Part shown: in pieces, positions 1 to 8,074 of the stretch
Position numbering within the stretch: position 1 is the stretch's first letter
Layout: the number at the start of each line of letters is the position of its first letter
Assembly (NCBI GenBank): GCA_035478255.1
Contig: DATIJV010000010.1
Span: 1-39,579 of the forward strand
Direction of reading: 5' to 3'
DNA: 39,579 nt
Source: DATIJJ01 sp035478255
GTDB lineage: Bacteria > Pseudomonadota > Gammaproteobacteria > DSM-16500
Notes under the pieces: model-generated
Told to the model about the DNA's origin: nothing
Database searches by the model: none
What the model saw: the letters and a program-made list of their open reading frames with translations, nothing else
Made by a program: the position numbers and the translations under genes

Positions 1-21
1 AATACGAAATTTATACCCCCG

Positions 22-34
22 CACCGAATACTTA
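22..34. repeat. End of TAAGTATTCGGTG-type repeat
   Basis: CACCGAATACTTA is the exact reverse complement of the end sequence TAAGTATTCGGTG that bounds the repeat element at 35057-35276. Here only one end is inside the window, so the rest of the element would lie upstream of base 1. It sits in the untranslated region before the GGDEF/EAL gene. Confidence 0.5.
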
Positions 35-189
35 CGATTCTACCGCTTTTTAAAAAAAATAAACTAATTGACGCCACGCCCTAATCATTTTTAGGCATTA
101 TTAACTCCTCTTTTTTTTGAGAGCCAGACTTTCACGTTTTATCGACGAATGATACACTTATGCCCATCTAAAGGAATAAAAAGGCAAAT

Positions 190-2142
190 ATGGAATTAGT
201 TGCTGATCAAAGGCAAATTTCCTCTGAAGAAAAACTTCAGATTAACCAGCAAGTCAAAGCTGAGTTAATTGAACATCTTTATCGAGGCTGCCTCCCCGGC
301 ACAATAAGCGGCATTCCGGTCGGCATCGCTATTTTTATCGATTTTTATAATCACACTCCCAATGCATTATTAATTCCCTGGTTTGCGGTTTATAACTTCG
401 CCTTGCTTGCGCTAACTCTGCTTTATTTCGTTTACAGAAAATATAAAAATAACTATAGCGAACAGACTTGGTTACGTGCTTATTCTGTCGTCATGTCTCT
501 TTGCGCCATCATGTGGGCGATTTGCGTATTTCTCATTCCAGATAACATCACGCGCCAATATTTTGCTTTTATCGCACTTTTTTTAATTACAACCGGTTAC
601 TCAACCGGCACCATCGGACAATTTTTTCTTTGCGTAATAACTTTAGCTATCATTGTTGTGCCGCTCGTTATTTGGTGTTTTCTCAAAGGTACAATTTTTT
701 ATAATCTTGTTGGATTTTTCTCGCTGATTTATATTGGGTTCATGGCGAGTATTAATCATCGCAGTACGCAATGGTTCAAAGATTCACTCAAATTAAAACT
801 CGAAAACACTTTGGTGAGTTATCAGGCAAACCATGATTTATTAACCGATTTGCCTAATCAGAGATTATTGCCGCAATATATCGAATCCGCCATTCAATCC
901 ATAAAAAATACTGATAACATTTTTGCTGTCGTGTGTTTTTCGTTAAATCGAATTGAAATGATTAATGACAGTCTCGGACATCAAGCAGGAAATACGATTA
1001 TTAAAGTGATTGCCGAACGCTTGAGTGCATTTGCTTTCCAGGCAGCTCGAGAAAATTTTACGCGTTACATTATTACCATTTCGCGCCAGGACACTTTTAA
1101 TATTTTATTAGTTCCGTTGAAAGCTTCTGAAGCTGAAGAAAAAATTCGTAAATTATTTTCAGTGATGGAAGATCCCATTTATCTCGAAACGCAAGGTGTG
1201 AAAGTTACAGCCAGTATGGGAGTCAGTCTCTATGGAAAAGATGGTACGGATATACGCTCATTATTAATTAACGCCGATGCTGCAATGTTTAATGCGAAAC
1301 AGTACGGAGGCAATCGTCTTGAGTTTTATCGTGCAGAAATTAATGCAGAAATGCCTAAGCAATTAGAATTGGAAACAGATTTGCATACTGCTGTCGAAAA
1401 AAATCAATTCCAGGTTTATTATCAGCCTTTAGTTGATTTAAAAACCGGGCAAGTCAGCGGCATGGAAGCCTTGATACGCTGGCCGCATCCTGTTCATGGT
1501 TTTATTTCTCCGATGAAATTTATTCCAATTGCAGAAGAAACGGGATTAATTGTTCCGATTGGCGAATGGGTCATGCGTGAAGCCTGTTTGCAAACCCAAA
1601 AATGGCATGACATGGGGTTTTCAACTCTGAAAGTTGCGGTGAATCTGGCAGAAAAACAATTGCGCGAAGAAAATCTGATCCCAATGATTCAAAACATTTT
1701 GAAACAAACAGGACTTGATTCAAAATTTCTTGAATTAGAGCTCACGGAAACTGCTATTTTGGATGAAACAGTGATTCATTTGATCAAAGAATTTAAGCAA
1801 TTAGGGCTCAGTTTGGCTGTCGATGATTTTGGAACAGGTTATTCAGGATTAAGTTATCTCAAGCGGTTTTCAATTGATAAATTAAAAGTAGACCAGTCAT
1901 TTATTCGTGATATTCCGGGAAATAATGATAGTATTACGATTGTGTCTGCGATTATTGCAATGGCGAAAGAATTAAAAGTCAAAGCGCTTGCTGAAGGAGT
2001 GGAAACACTTGAGCAATTGCAATTTCTTAAAGAAAAAGGTTGTGATTATATTCAGGGTTATTATTTTAGTAAGCCGATTGATGCAGAAGCATTTACAAAA
2101 TTACTGCAAGAAAATCGTAATTTGTATAAAATGAATTTTTAA
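190..2142 (+). CDS. Membrane GGDEF/EAL protein, probable c-di-GMP phosphodiesterase
   Basis: This 650-residue protein has about six hydrophobic segments in the first ~190 residues, then a GGDEF-like domain (about 210-385) and an EAL domain (about 395-640). The GGDEF signature is replaced by SRQDTF (298-303), so cyclase activity is unlikely and the domain may be regulatory. The EAL domain keeps EAL at 426-428, DDFGTGYS from 545 and a KVDQSF segment, which are the metal and substrate positions of active c-di-GMP hydrolases. It probably hydrolyses c-di-GMP at the inner membrane in response to a signal sensed by the membrane part. AAGG at 181-184 serves the ATG at 190. The next gene starts 10 bases after the stop, so the two are probably cotranscribed. 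The sensed signal cannot be told from sequence. Confidence 0.9.
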   Translation: MELVADQRQISSEEKLQINQQVKAELIEHLYRGCLPGTISGIPVGIAIFIDFYNHTPNALLIPWFAVYNFALLALTLLYFVYRKYKNNYSEQTWLRAYSVVMSLCAIMWAICVFLIPDNITRQYFAFIALFLITTGYSTGTIGQFFLCVITLAIIVVPLVIWCFLKGTIFYNLVGFFSLIYIGFMASINHRSTQWFKDSLKLKLENTLVSYQANHDLLTDLPNQRLLPQYIESAIQSIKNTDNIFAVVCFSLNRIEMINDSLGHQAGNTIIKVIAERLSAFAFQAARENFTRYIITISRQDTFNILLVPLKASEAEEKIRKLFSVMEDPIYLETQGVKVTASMGVSLYGKDGTDIRSLLINADAAMFNAKQYGGNRLEFYRAEINAEMPKQLELETDLHTAVEKNQFQVYYQPLVDLKTGQVSGMEALIRWPHPVHGFISPMKFIPIAEETGLIVPIGEWVMREACLQTQKWHDMGFSTLKVAVNLAEKQLREENLIPMIQNILKQTGLDSKFLELELTETAILDETVIHLIKEFKQLGLSLAVDDFGTGYSGLSYLKRFSIDKLKVDQSFIRDIPGNNDSITIVSAIIAMAKELKVKALAEGVETLEQLQFLKEKGCDYIQGYYFSKPIDAEAFTKLLQENRNLYKMNF

Positions 2143-2152
2143 AGGAGACGAT

Positions 2153-3448
2153 ATGAAAAGGATATTCAAGAAAGTCATTACATTGAGCAGCGCAGGATTA
2201 ATTGCGGCACTTTCCTCTCATGCCTATGCTTCCGGTTATAAACTTGAATTTCAGAGCCCATCCGTTTTGGCCGATGCGGGTGAAGCGGCAGTCGTCGAAG
2301 ATGCAGGCACCAACTGGTATAACTCCGCAGGTTTAGTTTATTTGCCGCAACAATTGGCAGCTGCAGTCACTGATGTGTATCAACGCACAGTGTTTTCTGG
2401 CACATCGACTGCACCTTCTGGTATTCCCGGCGCGCCAGGTTATATCAATACGAATGCTGATGCGAGTTCTTATCCTAATGCTATTTTGCCCGCATTTCAT
2501 TATGCTTTTCCATTTAAAGAACGTTATGCGCTGGGTATCAGTGTGGTACCAGCGTGGGGATTGATGGAAGATTATGGCGAAGGCTCTGATGTTCGATACA
2601 ATTTAACAAAAATTTCGACGAAAACAATTGATGTTTCACCCAGTTTTGCCATGAAAATCAATCCTGCGTGGTCGTTTGGTTTAGGCCCTGATTTCCATTA
2701 TTTTTCCTTACAAAGCCGCAGTCATGCATTTACACAGCCGATTACCGCAAACGATTCAATCTCGCGCTATAACGCGAACAACTGGGGGCGCGGCTGGCAT
2801 GCGGGTGTGTTATTGCGTGTTGATGATAAAACACGTGTTGGTTTGAATTATCGTTCAAAGATCGTGATGAATATGACAGGAGGCAGTGATTTTGCGTTAT
2901 ATGGGGTGACCGGTTACCACACCGATCAATTTAAAGTGAGTATTCCGCTTCCTCCCGTTACGACGCTTAGTTTGTATCATGATATGACGCCGGTATGGGC
3001 GTTAATGGGGACGGTTGCGTGGGACCAATGGAGTATTATCAAATATTATTATGGTCAAAACTATATCCAACCGCCGAGCAGGACTAATCCAACGGGGCTT
3101 GTGAATGTAGTTTCCCCGCAATATTATACGGATACTGTGGATGTCAGCGTCGGTACGCATTATAAATTAAATCCGCAATGGATGCTGCGCGGTTCTCTCA
3201 AATTTGAACCCACACCGACACGGAATGCCTATCGCGGGTTAAACTTCCCTGATGCGCGAAAAATCGGTATAAACCTCGGCGCGCGCTATCAGGTCAATAA
3301 AAAAGTGGCGGTGGATATGATTTATGCCCATGTGTTTAACCAACAAGTGCATATTCATGACCTGAATCCGGCATCGGGCGCGTTGTCTGTCGGGAATGTG
3401 AATACGGAAATTAATTTGGCAGGGGTGCAGTTGGTGTGGGATATATAA
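2153..3448 (+). CDS. OmpP1/FadL-family outer-membrane protein
   Basis: The 431-residue product begins with a signal peptide (basic start, hydrophobic core, cleavage near SHAYA-SG). The mature start is typical of the FadL/OmpP1/TodX family: YKLEFQSPSVLADAGEA, followed by an N-x-W-Y-N-S-A-G segment (about residues 54-60). The rest alternates polar and aromatic residues as in a beta-barrel and ends in LVWDI, with the near-terminal aromatic common in outer-membrane proteins. Family members carry long-chain fatty acids or other hydrophobic compounds across the outer membrane; the substrate here is unknown. A strong AAAGGAG Shine-Dalgarno precedes the ATG. It follows the GGDEF/EAL gene by 10 bases and is closed by a terminator. 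Confidence 0.88.
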   Translation: MKRIFKKVITLSSAGLIAALSSHAYASGYKLEFQSPSVLADAGEAAVVEDAGTNWYNSAGLVYLPQQLAAAVTDVYQRTVFSGTSTAPSGIPGAPGYINTNADASSYPNAILPAFHYAFPFKERYALGISVVPAWGLMEDYGEGSDVRYNLTKISTKTIDVSPSFAMKINPAWSFGLGPDFHYFSLQSRSHAFTQPITANDSISRYNANNWGRGWHAGVLLRVDDKTRVGLNYRSKIVMNMTGGSDFALYGVTGYHTDQFKVSIPLPPVTTLSLYHDMTPVWALMGTVAWDQWSIIKYYYGQNYIQPPSRTNPTGLVNVVSPQYYTDTVDVSVGTHYKLNPQWMLRGSLKFEPTPTRNAYRGLNFPDARKIGINLGARYQVNKKVAVDMIYAHVFNQQVHIHDLNPASGALSVGNVNTEINLAGVQLVWDI

Positions 3449-3471
3449 AATACTCTGGGTTAAAATTCTTT

Positions 3472-3510
3472 AAAAGCCAAGTTGTTCATTCGCTTGGCTT
3501 TTTTTATTTT
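3472..3510 (+). terminator. Rho-independent terminator after the FadL-like gene
   Basis: AAAAGCCAAG (3472-3481) pairs with CTTGGCTTTT (3493-3502) around an 11-base loop and runs into a T-rich tract, 24 bases after the stop codon. Confidence 0.8.
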
Positions 3511-3522
3511 TTACTGACACTC

Positions 3523-3559
3523 TTAACCCGGATATTTCATCATGAAGCATCCGGGTTAA
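3523..3559. repeat. Perfect 11-bp inverted repeat
   Basis: TTAACCCGGAT (3523-3533) and ATCCGGGTTAA (3549-3559) are perfect reverse complements around a 15-base spacer. It lies between the FadL terminator and the next promoter. It could be a second transcription stop or an operator; no T-tract follows directly. Confidence 0.5.
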
Positions 3560-3590
3560 ATCTCTAAAATCAATCAAAAACGATTAAAAA

Positions 3591-3619
3591 TTGACTTTTT
3601 TCACTGGATAATGTATAAA
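3591..3619 (+). promoter_or_regulatory. Sigma-70 promoter for the 193-residue protein gene
   Basis: TTGACT (3591-3596), a 17-base spacer, and TATAAA (3614-3619). Transcription would start near 3626, about 30 bases before the ATG at 3655. Confidence 0.7.
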
Positions 3620-3654
3620 TTTAATTCAACTTTAATTTAACGAGGATTAACTTT

Positions 3655-4236
3655 ATGTTTAGTGCAAAAAAAAATGATAAAGATATCGAGCTTAATGTTA
3701 TTGATCACTATGGTAATGTTGAAGAAAAAGCGTTAGAAGCTGCTGCGCTTAAAGATGCAAAGAAAAATGCGGAATTGGTTACTATGTGCACACAACGAGG
3801 CGATCTTGATAAGGCTGATCATTTGGTTGAGCGTGGTGCAGAACCTTCTATAGAATATCTGCGAGCTAAAATAATCCGTGCAAAAACATTAGATGAATTA
3901 CAAAATCTTTACGATAAATTTTCTACTCATCCTTCTTTGGAGAACCAGTTTAAAGCATCTAAACTAGGTGTATTTTCATTCATGGTCAAAGATATTTATA
4001 TTTTTGATAAAGTAGAATTTATCACCCGACTGCAAGCAAAAGTTATTAACAAGCATGCTGCTACGTTTACTGCTGGGGATGCAGATTTTGTCTCAAAGAA
4101 GGATAAATTGTTTTCTGGCATTTTCCATCAAGCTCATATTGGTAATGGAGTTAAGAGAGATCATTACGATCGATTAAATGAAATATATGCTAACTTAGCA
4201 ATTAGCAGGAAACCAGCCCAGTCATCCAACGGCTAA
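3655..4236 (+). CDS. Unrecognised 193-residue cytoplasmic protein
   Basis: I do not recognise this protein. It is soluble, highly charged and mostly helical, with no signal peptide or membrane segment. Residues about 39-62 (ending VERGAEPS) resemble one ankyrin-like helix-turn-helix unit with the loop LVERGAEPS, but no second clear repeat follows, so an ankyrin call would be weak. The C-terminus is polar (KPAQSSNG). It has its own strong promoter at 3591-3619, a GAGGA Shine-Dalgarno at 3642-3646 eight bases before the ATG, and its own terminator, so it is a monocistronic gene and is well supported as real. A host-directed role is possible in this type of organism but unsupported. Confidence 0.75.
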   Translation: MFSAKKNDKDIELNVIDHYGNVEEKALEAAALKDAKKNAELVTMCTQRGDLDKADHLVERGAEPSIEYLRAKIIRAKTLDELQNLYDKFSTHPSLENQFKASKLGVFSFMVKDIYIFDKVEFITRLQAKVINKHAATFTAGDADFVSKKDKLFSGIFHQAHIGNGVKRDHYDRLNEIYANLAISRKPAQSSNG

Positions 4237-4263
4237 TAGTTTCCTTCATATTGTGCTTTGTAA

Positions 4264-4308
4264 GGTGGGCTTACGGCCTTTTCATCTGCCTAAGCCCGCC
4301 ATATTTTC
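4264..4308 (+). terminator. Terminator after the 193-residue protein gene
   Basis: GGTGGGCTTA (4264-4273) pairs with TAAGCCCGCC (4291-4300) with one G-T pair, followed by ATATTTTCTT. Confidence 0.6.
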
Positions 4309-4377
4309 TTGTGCGTTAATGTTATTTCACATACAATGCCCGTCATTCTTAAATCTGCATACCTTAAAGGATTTTCC

Positions 4378-5535
4378 ATGAAAAAATACCTGGCTTTTTG
4401 GCTTGCCATCATGCTTTCAGTTTTAAGTTTTTCAGCATTTGCTGCAAACACTTCTTCTTCCTATACTATTTTCGTTGATGCGGGCAGTACTGGATCTCGC
4501 TTGCATATTTTTCAATATGAAAAACCACTTTTTTCTTTACCGGTTGTGACTGATGTTTCTTCAAAAAATGTCAAACCTGGTTTGTCTTTTTATGCTGATC
4601 ATCCCGAACAGGCTGGCCCTTCATTGAAACCCTTGCTGGATGATGCAGTGCAATTCTTGCAAACAAATAAAGTTGCTCCTGGAACAGTAGTCGTGCATGT
4701 ATTTGGCACGGCTGGTATGCGTTTATTATCTCAAGATAAACAAGATGCCATTTACAACAATATTAAAACTTACCTCGAAAAAAATTATCCATTTTTTGCG
4801 CCGGTTCCTAAAAAAGGAAAAACCCTTCAAACTATTTCGGGTCAAATGGAAGGTCTGTATGGCTGGTTAGATGTCAATTATCTTGCGGGCAATTTCCAAA
4901 ATCATCAATCTACAGTCGGTTCGATTGACATGGGTGGTGCGTCAACTCAAATCGCGTTTGCGACAAACGATCTCAAATACTGGAAAGATGAAATAGTTCT
5001 TAACATGAATGGAAAAAAATATAGAGTATTCAGTAAAAGTTTTAAGGGATTGGGGCAAGATCAAGCTCTTGCTACGATGAGTGCGGTGCCAGGTGCAAGT
5101 GCGTGTTATCCGCTTTATTATGAATTCAGTCCAGGAATGTTTGGTTATTTTAATCTTCCTGCATGCAGCGGATTGTACAAAGATAATGTCATCCAAAATC
5201 AGCATGTAACAGTTTCTGGAAAACAATCATTTATTGCATTTTCAGGAATTTATTATACGTATAACTTTTTTCAAGCAGATAAAACGCCCGATCAGTCTAT
5301 GTTAGAAGAACGTATAAAAAATGTTTGTAGTGTGACCTGGGATCAATTACAGAAAAATTATCCGAAAGAAAATGTGAAATATCTTTCTGCATATTGTGCG
5401 AATGCTGCTTATGACGATGAGTTATTATATAGAGCTTATGGATTGCAGGGTAACCAATTGACCGTAACAAATAAAATTAATCAAAAAGATATTGATTGGA
5501 CATTAGGCGCGGCGCTGTATAGTTTGATAAAATAA
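4378..5535 (+). CDS. Secreted nucleoside triphosphate diphosphohydrolase (GDA1/CD39 family)
   Basis: The protein hydrolyses nucleoside tri- and diphosphates to monophosphates outside the cytoplasm. The start at 4378 gives 385 residues and a clean signal peptide (MKKYLAFWLAIMLSV..., cleavage after SAFA near residue 22); the in-frame ATG at 4309 would bury it. All apyrase-conserved regions are visible: ACR1 DAGSTGSR (34-41), ACR2 FGTAGMR (109-115), ACR3 with the catalytic Glu at 158 (SGQMEGLYGW), ACR4 DMGGASTQ (184-191), and an ACR5-like YLSAYCANAAYDDE near the end. The size matches the Legionella pneumophila enzyme Lpg1905, a known secreted virulence factor. Bacterial members of this mostly eukaryotic family are uncommon. 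It ends 13 bases before gltX, which may be cotranscribed. Confidence 0.93.
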   Translation: MKKYLAFWLAIMLSVLSFSAFAANTSSSYTIFVDAGSTGSRLHIFQYEKPLFSLPVVTDVSSKNVKPGLSFYADHPEQAGPSLKPLLDDAVQFLQTNKVAPGTVVVHVFGTAGMRLLSQDKQDAIYNNIKTYLEKNYPFFAPVPKKGKTLQTISGQMEGLYGWLDVNYLAGNFQNHQSTVGSIDMGGASTQIAFATNDLKYWKDEIVLNMNGKKYRVFSKSFKGLGQDQALATMSAVPGASACYPLYYEFSPGMFGYFNLPACSGLYKDNVIQNQHVTVSGKQSFIAFSGIYYTYNFFQADKTPDQSMLEERIKNVCSVTWDQLQKNYPKENVKYLSAYCANAAYDDELLYRAYGLQGNQLTVTNKINQKDIDWTLGAALYSLIK

Positions 5536-5548
5536 AGGTTAAATTTAT

Positions 5549-6928
5549 ATGTCAATTGTCACTCGTTTCGCGCCCAGTCCTACCGGTTATTTACATGTCG
5601 GCGGCGCTCGCACAGCGCTTTATTGCTGGCTTTACGCTCGCAAAATGCAAGGCAAATTTATTTTACGTATTGAAGATACCGACCTTGAGCGATCTACTCA
5701 AGAATCTGTCCAGGCTATTCTCGATGGTATGGAGTGGCTTAATCTTAATTATGATGAAGGCCCGTATTATCAAACCAAACGATTTGATCGTTACCATGCA
5801 GTCATCGCGGATTTATTAAAACAAGATAAAGCTTATCGTTGTTATTGCAGCAAAGAGCGTCTTGAGAATTTGCGTAACGAGCAAATGGCGAATAAAGAAA
5901 AACCGCGTTACGATGGTTTTTGCCGCACGCGGCAAGACCAGCCCGAGGGCAGTTATGTTATTCGATTTAAAAATCCGTTTGAAGGTGAAGTTGTATTTGA
6001 TGATTTGATTCGCGGCAAAGTTTTATTTAGCAATAAAGAATTGGATGATTTAATTATTGCGCGCAGTGATGGAGCACCGACGTATAATTTCTCAGTTGTT
6101 GTAGATGATTGGGACATGAAAATTACGCATGTTATTCGCGGTGACGATCACATTAACAACACGCCTCGTCAAATCAATATTTTGCGTGCTTTAGGTGCAG
6201 TTCCGCCTTCTTATGCGCATGTTCCGATGATTTTAGGAAGTGACGGTAAGCGTTTATCCAAGCGTCATGGTGCTGTGAGTGTCATGCAATATCGTGAAGA
6301 AGGTTTTTTGCCCGAGGCTTTGTTAAATTATTTGGTGCGTCTTGGCTGGTCGCATGGCGATCAGGAAATTTTTTCTTTGCAGGAAATGATAGATTATTTT
6401 GAAATTCGCAATATTAATAATTCGCCTGCTGCATTTAATACAGAAAAATTATTGTGGCTAAATCAGCATTACATAAAAAATAGCGATCCTCTGCATGTGG
6501 CAAAAGAACTGGCATGGCAGATGAAGCGATTGGATATAGATGTCACTCAGGGACCGCCGCTGACAGAGATTGTTAAAGCCCAGGCAGAGCGTGCAAAAAC
6601 CTTGCGTGAAATGGCAGAAAAGAGCCAGTATTTTTATACTGACAATATTATGTATAATCCAGATGCTGTCAGTAAACATATCACACCGGATATTAAACCA
6701 GCCCTGGCTGAAATTCGGGATTGCTTGGCAAATTTGCATAGTTGGACTAAAGATGCGATTCATCGAGTGATTGCTGAGGCGGCGGAAAATTTAAACTTAA
6801 AAATGGGTAAAATTGCGCAGCCTTTACGGGTAGCGGTGACGGGCGACACGGTTTCACCGCCGATTGATATTACGTTATTTTTATTGGGGCGAGAGCGGGT
6901 GTTGGATCGCCTGGATGCAATGGCGTAA
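5549..6928 (+). CDS. gltX: Glutamyl-tRNA synthetase
   Basis: This class I synthetase charges tRNA-Glu with glutamate. The HIGH-type signature is in PSPTGYLHVGGAR (about 9-21), and the KMSKS-type loop is KRLSKR (234-239). A C-Y-C near residue 98 followed by GFCR near 126 matches the zinc-binding insert of E. coli-type GluRS. The length of 459 is near the usual ~470, and the anticodon-binding C-terminal half is complete. Many gammaproteobacteria of this type carry a second gltX copy, so whether this is the discriminating enzyme cannot be told. A tRNA-Glu gene lies about 240 bases downstream, after tRNA-Ala. Confidence 0.96.
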   Translation: MSIVTRFAPSPTGYLHVGGARTALYCWLYARKMQGKFILRIEDTDLERSTQESVQAILDGMEWLNLNYDEGPYYQTKRFDRYHAVIADLLKQDKAYRCYCSKERLENLRNEQMANKEKPRYDGFCRTRQDQPEGSYVIRFKNPFEGEVVFDDLIRGKVLFSNKELDDLIIARSDGAPTYNFSVVVDDWDMKITHVIRGDDHINNTPRQINILRALGAVPPSYAHVPMILGSDGKRLSKRHGAVSVMQYREEGFLPEALLNYLVRLGWSHGDQEIFSLQEMIDYFEIRNINNSPAAFNTEKLLWLNQHYIKNSDPLHVAKELAWQMKRLDIDVTQGPPLTEIVKAQAERAKTLREMAEKSQYFYTDNIMYNPDAVSKHITPDIKPALAEIRDCLANLHSWTKDAIHRVIAEAAENLNLKMGKIAQPLRVAVTGDTVSPPIDITLFLLGRERVLDRLDAMA

Positions 6929-6991
6929 AGTATAGCGCCAAAAATTGCAATTTATGACTGTGCGAAGTTTTAAAAATCTGATTTTTTTTGA

Positions 6992-7019
6992 TTGACAAAC
7001 CAGCGAGGGCTGTTAGAAT
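6992..7019 (+). promoter_or_regulatory. Promoter of the tRNA-Ala/tRNA-Glu operon
   Basis: TTGACA (6992-6997), a 16-base spacer, and TAGAAT (7014-7019), followed by a GC-rich stretch (CCCTGC) near the start point. GC-rich discriminators are typical of stable-RNA promoters under stringent control. The mature tRNA-Ala begins 31 bases after the -10. Confidence 0.75.
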
Positions 7020-7050
7020 CCCTGCTCTATCGTGATATAGCAACTACGCC

Positions 7051-7123
<73 letters not shown>

Positions 7124-7165
7124 CAAACCTAAGGTAGTTTTTGTTACAGACAGGTTTCCTTATCT

Positions 7166-7241
7166 GTCCCCATCGTCTAGAGGCCTAGGACATCGCCCTT
7201 TCACGGCGGTAACAGGGGTTCGAATCCCCTTGGGGACGCCA
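7166..7241 (+). tRNA. tRNA-Glu (TTC)
   Basis: Acceptor GTCCCCA pairs with TGGGGAC, the anticodon loop is CTTTCAC (TTC), the T-arm is GGGG-TTCGAAT-CCCC type, the discriminator is G, and CCA is encoded (7239-7241). It lies 42 bases after tRNA-Ala with no terminator between them, so both come from one transcript. The accessory region begins right after its 3' end. Confidence 0.96.
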
Positions 7242-7365
7242 AATTAATCAATGAGTTATAATTTGGGGTGTGTAAAATCAGATCAAGATCGGTAAATTAT
7301 CGGTAATATCCCTTGTTGGAAATTCTCATTTAAACATCTCTAGCATTTGGTATGAATTGCTCTTA

Positions 7366-7396
7366 CCATATCGCCTAATTTTTTAATTAGGTATGG
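7366..7396 (+). promoter_or_regulatory. Hairpin over the start region of the PemK-like gene
   Basis: CCATA-tcg-CCTAATT (7366-7380) faces AATTAGG-TATGG (7385-7396) around a four-T loop. The right arm contains the AGG at 7389-7391 that is the best ribosome site for the ATG at 7399. In DNA it may be an operator; in RNA it would hide the ribosome site. Confidence 0.45.
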
Positions 7397-7398
7397 AT

Positions 7399-7818
7399 AT
7401 GGCCATAATTTTTCATCCAAAACAGGGAACGGTTCTTATTTGTGATTATTCAGGATTTATCCTTCCTGAAATGATTAAGAAGCGGCCGGTTGTAATCGTG
7501 TCACCAGCTTCACGCAAGCAGCAACAGCTATACACCGTTGTGCCGTTAAGTACGACAAAACCAGCACCTATTGAAGCGCATCATCATAAGATGAACCCAT
7601 TGTCTTTGCCTGGGAGGTATGCGGAAAAGGAAACATGGGCAAAATGCGATATGATCGCAACTGTTTCTATAGCGAGATTGGATCGTATGAAATTGGGCAA
7701 GGATACGAATGGAAAACGACACTATATTTCCCATCGTGTAATTCAGGAAGATTTGGACGCAATAATCAAGGGGTTATTGCAGGCATTAGGTTTGGGCGCC
7801 TTGACGCAACATCTATAG
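7399..7818 (+). CDS. PemK/MazF-like toxin, no adjacent antitoxin
   Basis: The start of the protein (FHPKQGTVLICDYSGF), then EMIKKRPVVIVSP and YTVVPLSTT, match the beta-barrel core of PemK/MazF mRNA endonucleases, including the P-x-x-G-x-V-x-x-x-D-Y opening and the R-P-V-V-I-V-S strand. Two ATGs are in frame (7393, 7399); the second is preferred because AGG lies seven bases before it, giving 140 residues. No antitoxin-like ORF is found in the ~150 bases upstream, and an ncRNA gene rather than a protein gene follows, so this is an orphan toxin-like gene, a form often found in phage-derived regions. Its 3' end carries the ncRNA promoter. Confidence 0.75.
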   Translation: MAIIFHPKQGTVLICDYSGFILPEMIKKRPVVIVSPASRKQQQLYTVVPLSTTKPAPIEAHHHKMNPLSLPGRYAEKETWAKCDMIATVSIARLDRMKLGKDTNGKRHYISHRVIQEDLDAIIKGLLQALGLGALTQHL

Positions 7819-7829
7819 TCGTCCATAAT
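7801..7829 (+). promoter_or_regulatory. Promoter for the candidate structured RNA
   Basis: TTGACG (7801-7806), a 17-base spacer, and CATAAT (7824-7829), overlapping the last codons of the PemK-like gene. The predicted start is near 7836, exactly before the first hairpin. Confidence 0.6.
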
Positions 7830-7833
7830 TAAA

Positions 7834-7962
7834 GTGTTCCCAGCAATGGGCTTGTGAGACTACCTTCGGGTAGCAGCTCCCAAAATTGACGATAACAAGT
7901 CAATTGGGGGCTTACGATTTTAGGCTCTGGCATCAGTAGGTGTCAGAGCCTTTGTGTTTTTT
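7834..7962 (+). ncRNA. Candidate small RNA with four hairpins and a terminator
   Basis: No ORF fits here, but the strand folds into four consecutive hairpins. H1 is CCCA-GCAA-TGGG (7839-7850, a GNRA loop). H2 is CTACC-TTCG-GGTAG (7860-7873, a UUCG loop). H3 is AGCTCCC-aa-AATTGAC (7875-7890) with GTCAATT-GGGGGCT (7899-7912). H4 is AGGCTCTG (7922-7929) with CAGAGCCT (7944-7951), extended inward by GCATC/GGTGT and followed by TTTGTGTTTTTT, a good intrinsic terminator. With the promoter at 7801-7829 this predicts a transcript of about 125 bases. I could not match it to 6S, 4.5S, tmRNA or RNase P RNA. It could be a trans-acting sRNA, a plasmid/phage-type antisense RNA, or a leader. Confidence 0.6.
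7922..7962 (+). terminator. Intrinsic terminator of the small RNA
   Basis: A 13-bp stem (8 perfect outer pairs, 5 inner pairs with G-T) with loop AGTA, followed by TTTGTGTTTTTT. Confidence 0.75.
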
Positions 7963-8074
7963 ATTCTTCGCTTTCTTAGTTGTAATGTTGAAATTAATTA
8001 GAAAACTTATCCTCCTCCTTTCGTTTGACAAAATCTTTCCCTACAATCAGTAATACCTTAAAGGACTGCTAGGG

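Noticed and set aside
3655..4236. Ankyrin-repeat effector
   Set aside because: At most one ankyrin-like unit is visible; a single unit is not enough.
4309..4377. NTPDase start at 4309
   Set aside because: It would place 23 residues before a standard signal peptide; the ATG at 4378 gives a normal export signal.
7166..7241. Attachment site of an integrated element at tRNA-Glu
   Set aside because: I found no second copy of the tRNA 3' end within the window and no integrase, so an att-bounded island cannot be claimed.
7834..7962. 6S, 4.5S, tmRNA or RNase P RNA
   Set aside because: The first bases (GTGTTC) faintly recall 6S RNA, but the conserved centre and the closing stem are missing and the length is too short. 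No SRP, tmRNA or RNase P signature is present.
8025..8047. TTGACA and TACAAT as a promoter for the 52-residue gene
   Set aside because: The spacer is only 11 bases; a better-spaced -10 was not found.
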